A DNA stretch of 64,000 nt, from assembly GCF_932526225.1 (NCBI RefSeq), contig NC_064040.1, forward strand, positions 10,392,856 through 10,456,855, written 5' to 3'. Below the pieces are notes generated by a model. That model had not been told where the DNA came from. It made no database searches and saw only the letters and a program-made list of their open reading frames with translations. Below are positions 25,040 through 36,400 of the stretch, one piece after another (the stretch's first letter is position 1; every line of letters begins with the position of its first letter). The position numbers and the translations under genes were made by a program. This stretch comes from Nematostella vectensis (taxonomy: Eukaryota; Cnidaria; Anthozoa; Actiniaria; Edwardsiidae).

Positions 25040-27599
25040 AAAATTCGCCGCGCATTTTTTCTCCCACTCCCCCTGCGGATCGCGTTATCCAAGATGGGGG
25101 CCATGGTATGCGAACTTGGTGTTTTCGGGGTTTTCGTGCCGGAAAAACTATCAAAGCCTACAAGTAGGCTAGAAATAAACAATGTTTTTAGGTTGCACTG
25201 TTACTATTTATGTTGTTCTCCACCTTCCTCTCAACAATTCGTGTCAAACTAACAATAAACAACAGCGTTTCGAGCTGACAAAAGTGACAAATAGCTTTGA
25301 GTTCTTCTTCCCAAGGCTCCTCCGGAAGCGCTTGCTGGCGTAGCTCGCCGGAACGATTAAGGATAGTCAGTCTTGAAAAGTAGCTTGTGATTTGTTGCGT
25401 TGTCAACCACTCTTCACTTGCGAACTTCTTTCTTCCATCGCTTCTCAAACTTTTTAGTCTTGTCGCTACTTCACTTGGGTCTGCTTTCTTTCCTGTTTGC
25501 TCGCCCTCAAGACAAACGCCGGTCAGGTAACGCTTTACTTTTTCAGTGAAGCGTACTGCTTTCTTGGACCTCTTTAAAGCCCATCCTCTTTTTACTGTTG
25601 GCTGGCCGCTGGCTAGTTGCAGGTCGAGTGATCTTTCTATGGTTAGCTCTCTAGCTGCTGATACCACATCTTGGCATGCCTTTGCCCACTTTCTCTTTAT
25701 GTTGTCATACGATGATTCTCGTTCGAGTCGAAGGTGATGCTTGCCGGAATCGAGATGGCTCAGAAGACTGCGATGAGTGAGGAACTGCTTAGTACATCCC
25801 TTCTCTGGACAGGAAAAAAAGGCAGTTCGGTCCCCGCCTTCAGCTTCCTCGTCCTCATCTTCATCTTTGTCCTCATCTTCATCGTTGTCTTCTATCTCCT
25901 CCTCCTCGTGGGTAGTCTCGGAAGCTACATGGGCAGGTGTTTTTTTACGGAAGATACCAAAATCATGCTCTGGGTCACCAAAGTCTTCAAGAATTTGTAG
26001 CTGTGTCCTTCCTTGAGGTGACCCCATCTTTGACATCTGAGACTAAGTGAAGTGTCTTCCAGGGCCAATCTCGTATGCCTTCCATACAGTCATCTCAGAG
26101 CTTTCGAAGCGGAAGTTATGGAAGCTTTGAATGCCCTTCAATCCGTGCTTCGTCGTAGTTTGCTGGGTCTCGTCCACAGCAACGACAGCGACATAACAGC
26201 CTTTCACTCCTCCAAACGTCTCAAGGGCAGCCTTGATGTCACTGGCTGACTGGATGTCATTGCCCTCATTCACGTATCTTCTCATGTGGGCTTTCATAGC
26301 GGCAATCCGACGATCACAAACATCTTTGCCGGACTGTGGTTTGCTGAAATCGTATCGGCAAATAACAATTTCGGTGCGCTGACTGATGCTTGGAATTGAG
26401 ACCGCCAGAAAGCCGCTATGGTAGCATCCAGCGTTGTCAGATCTTATAAATGCCTCGGTGATTTCTGGGCTCGTGCGCCGGATGGTGGTGAGGGTGTTCT
26501 CAATAATGGAATGTACCGCAAACCAGTTTTGGGTACACTGATCAAACACGTGGACATATGTTTTTGTCTGAGAAAAACAATACAGAATATTTTTTTTTGA
26601 CAAGAGTAGAACAAATTATGTCATAAAGTAAAGACATCTATTTGTGTAACTGTTACATACTACTTAATAACCAATTTTGGCTCACCTGCAATTCACCGTC
26701 CTCGCCCCTTGTTACTGCGACCGTCACGTGCCATGACTTGCCCTTCTTGCCATACCAGTCTTTTTGAGTCTCTCGGAAGCTACGTGGCAGGAACTTCATC
26801 GCCCAATCTATGATGAGCAGCACCTGGGTATCCAACAACGAGAATGATGTTTTTTGCAGAGTCCTGGTGAACCGCTCTCAGAATGTGCGCTTTCCAGTCC
26901 TCTATCATAGCAACATCATTGTTGAAGTCGTGATATAATTCTTCAAGCGCCTCTGAATTGCCGGTCCCCCTGAAGCGGAACAGAGTGGCATTACATATTA
27001 TCTGACTGTGTCATAGTACATTTTTGTTTGCATGTATGAAAAAGTCTTAGCAGTCTAAATGTTTGGCCACATGCAACAGCATTAAAACTACGTACTGTAG
27101 CTGAGTAAACTTTGTAGTGATAAAGATATCCAGCTCCGACAGAACGCTCTTTAAAGCTTTGCAGCGCTCACAGAGAAGGCCATGCTCATGCGTGCAATCT
27201 GCAGTGAATTCCTTCTCGGGGGCGCTGAGAGCGGATGTCCGGAAGTGATCTCCGCAGGGGCTGTTAGAGACCACGTGCACTTTGAAGTCACTCTTCAGGT
27301 AGATTTTTGAAGCACGAAGAACAGCCTTGATCTCCTTGGCTCTGGTCGCTGCGAATCCTAAAAGAATAAAATATTGTTCAAAACACAAAAGGGATGAAAA
27401 ATCCTATGTGTGAAACTAGCTAGATACTATTATATGACTCACCAAACTGAAGAAGTGAAGTGGTGACTGATTCTAATGTATCAAAGGCTGTCACGCCATC
27501 GGCAGTCGTTGAATCCACTCCTGCCAATGACTTTTTTTGCGAGGCAGCACACACCTAGATAATGAAAACAAAAATTGTACATGGTACATTAACACAAAC

Positions 27600-27695
27600 T
27601 AAAAGACGAACGGACAGATGGACGGACAGACAGATCGACAAATAATGAGACAGGCAAGAAGACTTGCAGACAGACAGACGGACAGATAAATTAAT
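27600..27695 (+). repeat. GACA/GACG-type microsatellite
   Basis: This short imperfect tract of gacagacggaca-like units lies in an intron of the decayed transposase-like gene. Confidence 0.7.
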
Positions 27696-28561
27696 AACTG
27701 ACCTGTAGAATATTGTAAAGTGTTGTACGTCCTAGTGGTACAAAGTTTTATTATTCTTGATGCAATCACCGTCCTAACAACACTCGGGATTTCAAGCTGC
27801 TCTCCACTTGAAAGCTTTAGTGTTTATGTGTCATCCTGACATCCTACAGGAAAAGTGGACTTGAAATAAAATCAAGAAAGTGGTACACTTTCACTGGGTC
27901 CATTCGCGTGGGGTGTATGGGCGGAGTTTCAACGAATTGTCCAGGACCGGTAACTGAAGCGGGCTTCCTTGCTTCGTCCATTCGCCATATTGTCAACCCA
28001 GGTACAAGTTGAAGTAGTTCAGACTTAGTGTAAAGCTGGACAAACATGGAGAGGATCTGTTTTCTAGTGTACCATGAGTCAGCCTCTTCGTACAGGGAAA
28101 CTAAGGTTGACAATAAAGATTGCTCTTTTCTGCTTCCACTTCTTGAGCGTGCATGCTTCTGAATTAACTGGAATAGCTTGTCGCTCTGTCCAGGAGCAAT
28201 AATATCAAGCACTGCTACGACAGCCTCAGTACTCTTGCCACGACAGTACCGTTTAGAGCGCTCAGGCAGCGCGTCCACGTCAGATCTCAGCTGAGCCGAA
28301 TAGGGCCGACAGCTCCACCTGTCACGCTCCTCAGGAATGTGTTGAGGGAGTGAAGCTTGTACTGCATCTTGGGTGTTTGGTCCCACTCCGCCGAGGTGTT
28401 TTCTGGGCCAGCGGAAGATGACCCGATGGACACATTGTCACTCTCACTAGTTTCACCTTCTAAGCAACGCTGTTAAGAAAAAATAACAACAAGAGAATAA
28501 GTAAACGCAAGGAACTGTAATACTGCACTGCACCCGTCATGAGCTACACAGAGTTACTTAC

Positions 28562-28934
28562 AGGAGAAAGTGCTTCTACGGATGACGCAGATGAGCTGGC
28601 CTGTTGCGGTTCAATTGCTAGTACAGACTGAAGAACAACAACAACAAAACGCAATTATAACAAACGAATTTTGTCATTATTTTCATTGTTTTGGCGCAGT
28701 TACTCACAGAAGATATCTCTCTAGTAGAGGAAGCAAATGTGCTGGCCTCTTGCAGTTCAATTGCTAGTTCAGACTGAAAAACAAAACAAAACTAAAAAAA
28801 CCGCAATTATACCAAAAGCATTTTGTCATTATTTTCATCGTATTGGCGCAGTTACTTACAGAAGATATCTCTCTAGTAGAGGAGGCAAATGGGCTGGCCT
28901 GTGGCACTAGTGGCGGTTCAATTACTAGTTCAGA
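28562..28934 (-). other. Three tandem micro-exons of the transposase-like gene
   Basis: The segments 28860-28934 (75 nt), 28708-28773 (66 nt) and 28562-28627 (66 nt) are mutually similar, each flanked by an AG acceptor and a GT donor (gtaagt or gtgagt), and each a whole number of codons in phase 0. They encode variants of a peptide starting SELVIE or SVLAIE. The flanking introns are also alike, so this is a tandem exon duplication that keeps the frame whichever copies are included. Confidence 0.75.
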
Positions 28935-30091
28935 CTGAAAACAAACGAACAAAGAAAACATTACTCAAGCTTCCGTTAAAAATCATCGGAGATTGTTAAG
29001 TAATCGACCGGAAGTAAACTGATAATAAACAAAGAATTATAATAAATAATTCAGTTCGCGCGCCACGGGGTAGTAGCTCAGATTACGTACATATGTAACT
29101 TGACCGGATTTTGTAATCAAACACGGAGAGCGCGTCGCAAACAAAGCTCATTTTAGCCAAACTAGAGGGGATTTCGTGGTTTATAATCAAAATTTTTAAC
29201 CAAACAAACCCTGTTCCTACTGCCCTTGCAATGTGTGGTTGTGTGACACAACAAAAGTTGAATGCCTGATTGATTGCGAAAACATGAGAGCGTTTCTTAC
29301 CATTATAACTGATGTGCAATTACTTTTTATAAAGTGCGCTAAATTGTCGTTGGACCATCGGAAGGCAAAAGATCGCAACATATTTTTTCAAAGATTTTCG
29401 CAAAGAAAGTCGAAAAAAAACTATGACGCGATGTTTATCATGGTTTGGTCTTTGTTTGTTCATATTTGTTTTTTCAGCGCGCGCGGCTTGTGTAAATACA
29501 AGTGTTATGTTCGCTGAGATATCCTGGTGCCGTAAAATGAGACCTCTTTTTATCGGAAGACACTTGTGCTTGTATTACGGATTGATTGAGCGAGATAACA
29601 ACCCGCGCGCTATTTAGGGACAGCTGGGTAATAATTTTTTTTTCGCCAAAATATGTACATATTGCTTGGAGTTTGGGTGAAGCACTTTTAGTCTCTAGAG
29701 ACAAGGCGACAGACCCCCCCCCCCCCCCCCTATCAAATAGAGAACATCGTTTCTTTCCCGTACTTACCCCACTTTGTCTTTGGGCGATCTGTGTATTGAC
29801 TTCCGAGCTATGTGCAACACGGCACTTCTTGCATATAGCTTTTGAAAAAAAAACATAACCTGTTTTAGAAATGACACCGAAATCCAAAGATGACTTTGGA
29901 TTATTGACCATCGCAATGCTTACCTGAGCCGACAGGAACAAGAACATTCCAGAACTGCCACACTTCCCTTGATACCTTGATGCTCTGTCGCATTTTCCAT
30001 GCATGCGACCTCCGTGTAAAGGATGCTGGCATTTCACCCCCGGTTTCCACTGAATCCCAAGGGCGTCGCGGTGTTTTGGGCAAATGGTTTT

Positions 30092-31050
30092 CTGTGTTTC
30101 ACTAGCCTCAAAGTTCCCAGTTCTTGATAAAATCAGCGCCGACTCGGTTCTTATATCGCACCGACATCCCTCTTACATGATAGCAATGGCAAGAACTCTT
30201 TTACACCCTAGGTCTTTAGAGGAACGACCGCAAGAAGTTTGGCAAAACGCCACAAAAGAGCAAGTTAAATCGGTTGCCATTTACATCGCACGAATCAACA
30301 CCAAGTGTGAAGACGCTTTGGAAACAACAGATTGACTCCCCGCAGCTGAATCATAATTGTTAAGTAAACATTACTCAAATTACCACTGAAACAAAAGCAA
30401 TGTGTTTATTGCCATCTAAAAATACAAAAACACAAGTTTTGTGGGCGGTGTATGTAAAAAGTGACAATTCTTTTTCCCTCCGTTAAGCAAATCAAAACGA
30501 GGGTACCCTGTGTAAATAATCGTTCTGTGAAAATTAGTAGAATTAGGACTGAAACAGGAGAAATAATCTGATTGATTATTTCAATCATTTCCCGATGCTT
30601 GAAACTTCTCGCAACGCGTATGCTGAAAAAATCATCTCGGGATCCCTGTGTCCCAAATTCGTCATTTTACGCATCATTTTATCACAAGCACTTCTCAAAT
30701 ATTTCCAGATCATGTTGTAAATCATATTATTTTATTTATGTAGTACATGCATTTGGTGGTTAAGGAAAAAGAAACATTTAACAGTTGTTTCCGACCATAA
30801 GGAGCAAATTACAAAAAAGAATGACTCAGGTCCCCTGTGCCGAGTACTTCATATTCGCGATGACGTCACAGGGCGACAATAGAAGTGCCCAGAAATTTTT
30901 TTGCAGATTTTGAAAGTCCAATCACCCTTCATTCATCTGGTATGAGTGGCTATTATGTGTTGATAGGACCATTGGAGATATTTTAGCCTAAAAAATTGAC
31001 ATTTTTTAGGCGCTCAAAAGCTCGAGCATTAGGTTATTCGATTGTGGACT
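30092..31050. other. No gene recognised
   Basis: AT-rich DNA between the first recognised exon of the minus-strand transposase-like gene and the TTAA transposon. It may include the upstream part of that gene; a short open frame at 30084-30335 (plus) has no recognisable features. The last 12 bases before the transposon (tgtggactttaa) also occur in the 354-bp repeat unit. Confidence 0.4.
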
Positions 31051-31054
31051 TTAA

Positions 31055-33463
31055 GTAATGGTTCGTGTAAGAACTACGGTACCCTGCGGCAACGCATGCG
31101 CAGAAGTAGCTATAAAACTTCAGTAAAATCCTGCCCTCTGATTGGCTAAAATACATCTTCGGGTGTTTTCGGTATCTTATCCATTGATTGACAAACATTT
31201 AAATTAAGAATAAAACAAAGGTTGCATTGTTACAACTTATCCCCGAGTTTTGTCCGAATCGTATGTTCGGAAGTTAGATTTCCGACCTAGCGCTCACGTC
31301 GCCATTTTGAATTCTACATGCTTCCTCCTCGATATATTAAGACAAGTCTCTCGCTATTCATTATCTCTTGAAAATAGTTTGAAAATCTATTGTATATACT
31401 TTAAAGAAACGCTTCTGAGTTCTGTTTGCTTGCAAACTTTGTCCGAGAAGTTAGAAAAGCTTGTCATGGTGTTCAAAAGGCAGGCATGTTGCTGCCCAAA
31501 CCACGAGGCTTGGTGTGGCAGTAAGCCTTCAGATGTGGAACAGAGGTCCCTGAGAAAGGCGAACAGAGTAGAGAAAGTTTTCTTGGAGCTAGATGACAAA
31601 GGCAAAAAGGGCTTGTCTAGAAGCATTTGTATGTACTGTCGACAGCGAGTCGATATGGAGCTTGGAAACAAACGCATGAAAACTTCACACGAGGTAAGGA
31701 AAATGATCTTTCTCAAAGTCAATGTTCTGTCGCTTGCCGTATAGATTCTGCTGTTTCTGTACTGTCTTGACCAGTCTTGATCCTCCTTTTCAATTTGTTA
31801 TTTATTTCGAAAATCAAAATTGCAGAGCTGTAGAGATGAAACTGCCTCAAGTTCCATCGTTTTTTTCCAACCGGAAACCTCTGAGACCAGCGCCGCCGCT
31901 GAAGCCGCGTTAGAACCATTCCAGGTAAAATTTTCATAGGTCAATAAGTACTTGAGAGACAAATAATTGGTTCAGAAGGGAACGAAATATTTTACTCGTT
32001 CTATTTTACTAAAAGAGTTTTATTACGGGAAGTTGTCATTTGAGTTTACGATGTGAATATGTAAATATAAGTTATGTGAGCCTGATTTATAAGCTGGGTG
32101 AAATGTAAATACCAACAAGCCCGAATGTATTCCTTGAATGTAGCGAAACATCCTGGGGTTTGACACCCTGAAATTGATGTACAGCAAACTCCCGTCTAAG
32201 TGAAAGAATTGTAAGCAACAATGTCTTTCTTAATTTTCATTAGCTGACAGCCCTTGTAACACTGTTTTTAGTTCCTGACGTGTCTGCTTCTGAGGAAGTT
32301 GACTGTAGTTGCCTTGTATTTTTTATAAGTTCTGATATTCAAGAAATGAAGTTGAGAAGGAATCTTAAGTTTGTGTGTACTTTTTTTACAGGACATTGAG
32401 GAAACCTCTGCACTAGGGCAAATTTTGCCGTCATCAGTTGATGCTGTACGACTCATGAAAGCATCAACTAAACTAAGGGACATAGAACTAAAGGACATAG
32501 AACGATGCATTGAAGTAGAAGATACGGCGTTTGGTGAAGCGAAGATATTTTTTTTAGAAAATTGTAAAATATAAATATCAGCAATAACCCGCAATTGTCA
32601 GTAAGAGCAGTGGAATGCTTATGCGGATGCAAAAAGCTGAAAGAAATAGTGAATATAAATGCAGCCCGTCTGGAGCCAGAAGAATTACAATTTCTTCGCA
32701 GAAATTTTCCGTGAGTCCTCATGGCCTACTATGTATCGAAGACGGAGACCCCGATTATAAGCTGGACACTCTCGAATTCATCAATGAGCTTATGGAACAA
32801 ACCTTGCTTGCGGCTTGTTTTAAGAAAATATTGTGCGTTCTGTCTGTGTCGATAAAATAATAATTAGAGGACTGCTACTACTGTGAATTCCAGTAAACTT
32901 TATTGCTGTGGCTTGTATGCGATAATAGTTGTATTGAGGATCGAATAAAGCAAAATTGGTAACTTTATTTAAATGCGTGAATCGTTTTAGTTGTCAATCT
33001 TAACATGAAAATCTTTGTCAAAATTCTTTGAAAGAAAAAGTGGCTTTCTTTGGAAAGCTAAATTCTACCACACTAACAGGCTTTTGGAAATGTGAGACCG
33101 TATTTTCACACGTTTAGCCAGCGGAATGTTTGCTTTGGCAAGAGACAAAGCGCAAAATTGTAATAAGTGAAGTATAAAAAGTTATTAGCAGATATCCGAA
33201 AGGGATTTCTCCATGCTCCGAACATACGATTTTAACAAAAATGCAAAGGTTGAAAGCTTTCTTACTTCGAACCTAAGCCCCCTAATAAATATGAGTGCAA
33301 GAGCACTTATTTCAGAGAAATGTGACTCCAAAGTTCAAATTTGGCGGGCAGAGCGTCTTGAACCAATAAGCATAGCAATATTAATTAGATTAGTTAAAAA
33401 GATAACGAACCCCTATTGCCGCAGGACCTATCGATTCACCGTAGTTCTTACACGGAGCAATAC
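31055..33463. mobile_element. TTAA-flanked DNA transposon with a cargo gene
   Basis: TTAA lies at 31051-31054 and 33464-33467. The terminal 26 bases match as inverted repeats at 23 positions (core CGTGTAAGAACTACGGT at both ends), and similarity resumes further in at a shared cctgcggcaa block after a 9-11 bp gap. The element is 2409 bp long and carries a three-exon gene on the plus strand. No complete transposase is evident. Its right end abuts the ribozyme array exactly at TTAA. Confidence 0.72.
31466..32574 (+). CDS. Small Cys-rich gene inside the TTAA transposon (unknown function)
   Basis: Three exons fit with phase-0 junctions: 31466-31693 (ATG start; donor gtaagg), 31826-31924 (acceptor tgcag; donor gtaaaa) and 32392-32574 (acceptor tttttttacag, TAA stop), giving about 169 residues. 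Exon 1 has a run of cysteines and histidine (CCCPNHEAWC) and a later CMYC pair, perhaps a small zinc-binding module. Exon 2 is Ser/Thr/Glu/Ala-rich, and exon 3 is charged and helical in character. A further exon-like stretch at about 32591-32711, ending at a gtgagt donor, is in another frame, so the 3' structure is uncertain. I do not recognise the family. An accessory protein of the transposon is one possibility. Confidence 0.5.
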
Positions 33464-36400
33464 TTAAAAGCATACTAGCATACACACATTGGCACCAGTC
33501 GGGCCAAGACGGGACGCTAGCACAGTCTATTACCCGTGCAGTTCGGCAACCATGGACAGCTGTTTCGTCCTTATTAGGACTCGTCAGCATGGCATAGCAC
33601 GTTTGCCTCAGTTAAACTTCATCGGCAAAAAAACTGCAGGGCGACTTCGACTCGAGCGAAGTGCTTTAAACCACAGCTCAGATCCATGTGGGATCTAGAG
33701 CTGCGACCGGGCTAGCGTGATGCCAATTGTGCGGATCACGCATGCGACCTTTGCTAGTCTAAAACTCCGTCGGATAGCCAAACTATCCTTGCGAGTATGT
33801 ATACATAAATGTGGACTTTAAAAGCACACTAGCATACACACATTGGCACCAGTCGGGCCAAGACGGGACGCTAGCACAGTCTATTACCCGTGCAGTTCGG
33901 CAACCATGGACAGCTGTTTCGTCCTTATTAGGACTCGTCAGCATGGCATAGCACGTTTGCCTCAGTTAAACTTCATCGGCAAAAAAACTGCAGGGCGACT
34001 TCGACTCGAGCGAAGTGCTTTAAACCACAGCTCAGATCCATGTGGGATCTAGAGCTGCGACCGGGCTAGCGTGATGCCAATTGTGCGGATCACGCATGCG
34101 ACCTTTGCTAGTCTAAAACTTAGTCGGATAGCCAAACTATCCTTGCGAGCATGTATACATAAATGTGGACTTTAAAAGCACACTAGCATACACACATTGG
34201 CACCAGTCGGGCCAAGACGGGACGCTAGCACAGTCTATTACCCGTGCAGTTCGGCAACCATGGACAGCTGTTTCGTCCTTATTAGGACTCGTCAGCATGG
34301 CATAGCACGTTTGCCTCAGTTAAACTTCATCGGCAAAACAACTGCAGGGCGACTTCGACTCGAGCGAAGTGCTTTAAACCACAGCTCAGATCCATGTAAG
34401 ATCTAGGGCTGCGACCGGGCTAGCGTGATGCCAATTGTGCGGATCACGCATGCGACCTTTGCTAGTCTAAAACTCCGTCGGATAGCCAAACTATCCTTGC
34501 GAGTATGTATACATAAATGTGGACTTTAAAAGCACACTAGCATACACACATTGGCACCAGTCGGGCCAAGACGGGACGCTAGCACAGTCTATTACCCGTG
34601 CAGTTCGGCAACCATGGACAGCTGTTTCGTCCTTATTAGGACTCGTCAGCATGGCATAGCACGTTTGCCTCAGTTAAACTTCATCGGCAAAAAAACTGCA
34701 GGGCGACTTCGACTCGAGCGAAGTGCTTTAAACCACAGCTCAGATCCATGTGGGATCTAGAGCTGCGACCGGGCTAGCGTGATGCCAATTGTGCGGATCA
34801 CGCATGCGACCTTTGCTAGTCTAAAACTCCGTCGGATAGCCAAACTATCCTTGCGAGTATGTATACATAAATGTGGACTTTAAAAGCACACTAGCATACA
34901 CACATTGGCACCAGTCGGGCCAAGACGGGACGCTAGCACAGTCTATTACCCGTGCAGTTCGGCAACCATGGACAGCTGTTTCGTCCTTATTAGGACTCGT
35001 CATGATGGCATAGCACGTTTGCCTCAGTTAAACTTCATCGGCAAAAAAACTGCAGGGCGACTTCGACTCGAGCGAAGTGCTTTAAACCACAGCTCAGATC
35101 CATGTGGGATCTAGAGCTGCGACCGGGCTAGCGTGATGCCAATTGTGCGGATCACGCATGCGACCTTTGCTAGTCTAAAACTCCGTCGGATAGCCAAACT
35201 ATCCTTGCGAGTATGTATACATAAATGTGGACTTTAAAAGCACACTAGCATACACACATTGGCACCAGTCGGGCCAAGACGGGACGCTAGCACAGTCTAT
35301 TACCCGTGCAGTTCGGCAACCATGGACAGCTGTTTCGTCCTTATTAGGACTCGTCAGCATGGCATAGCACGTTTGCCTCAGTTAAACTTCATCGGCAAAA
35401 AAACTGCAGGGCGACTTCGACTCGAGCGAAGTGCTTTAAACCACAGCTCAGATCCATGTGGGATCTAGAGCTGCGACCGGGCTAGCGTGATGCCAATTGT
35501 GCGGATCACGCATGCGACCTTTGCTAGTCTAAAACTCCGTCGGATAGCCAAACTATCCTTGCGAGCATGTATACATAAATGTGGACTTTAAAAGCACACT
35601 AGCATACACACATTGGCACCAGTCGGGCCAAGACGGGACGCTAGCACAGTCTATTACCCGTGCAGTTCGGCAACCATGGACAGCTGTTTCGTCCTTATTA
35701 GGACTCGTCAGCATGGCATAGCACGTTTGCCTCAGTTAAACTTCATCGGCAAAACAACTGCAGGGCGACTTCGACTCGAGCGAAGTGCTTTAAACCACAG
35801 CTCAGATCCATGTGGGATCTAGAGCTGCGACCGGGCTAGCGTGATGCCAATTGTGCGGATCACGCATGCGACCTTTGCTAGTCTAAAACTCCGTCGGATA
35901 GCCAAACTATCCTTGCGAGTATGTATACATAAATGTGGACTTTAAAAGCACACTAGCATACACACATTGGCACCAGTCGGGCCAAGACGGGACGCTAGCA
36001 CAGTCTATTACCCGTGCAGTTCGGCAACCATGGACAGCTGTTTCGTCCTTATTAGGACTCGTCAGCATGGCATAGCACGTTTGCCTCAGTTAAACTTCAT
36101 CGGCAAAAAAACTGCAGGGCGACTTCGACTCGAGCGAAGTGCTTTAAACCACAGCTCAGATCCATGTGGGATCTAGAGCTGTGACCGGGCTAGCGTGATG
36201 CCAATTGTGCGGATCACGCATGCGACCTTTGCTAGTCTAAAACTCCGTCGGATAGCCAAACTATCCTTGCGAGTATGTATACATAAATGTGGACTTTAAA
36301 AGCACACTAGCATACACACATTGGCACCAGTCGGGCCAAGACGGGACGCTAGCACAGTCTATTACCCGTGCAGTTCGGCAACCATGGACAGCTGTTTCGT

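Larger units (their letters stand above)
25188..30091 (-). pseudogene. Decayed multi-exon transposase-like gene (C2H2-containing, DDE-like)
   Basis: Exons on the minus strand are placed at about 29924-30091, three micro-exons (28860-28934, 28708-28773, 28562-28627), 27844-28469, a short piece near 27700-27840, 27443-27554, 27096-27357, 26686-26969 and 25188-26567. Features include a Cys/His-rich N-terminus (CPKHRDALG), a Cys/His block (SPCGDHF, CTHEH, CERC), IIDWAMKFLP and IRSDNAGCYH, which look like the first two acidic residues of an RNase H-fold transposase, and one C2H2 finger (CPEKGC ... HLDSGKH) after an acidic tract. Disablements: in-frame TAG at 27844-27846 and at 26043-26045, and apparent frame changes near 28.3-28.4, 27.8, 27.74 and 26.83 kb. 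Related genes are common in cnidarian and other aquatic animal genomes as I recall them; the superfamily is not identified. Confidence 0.65.
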
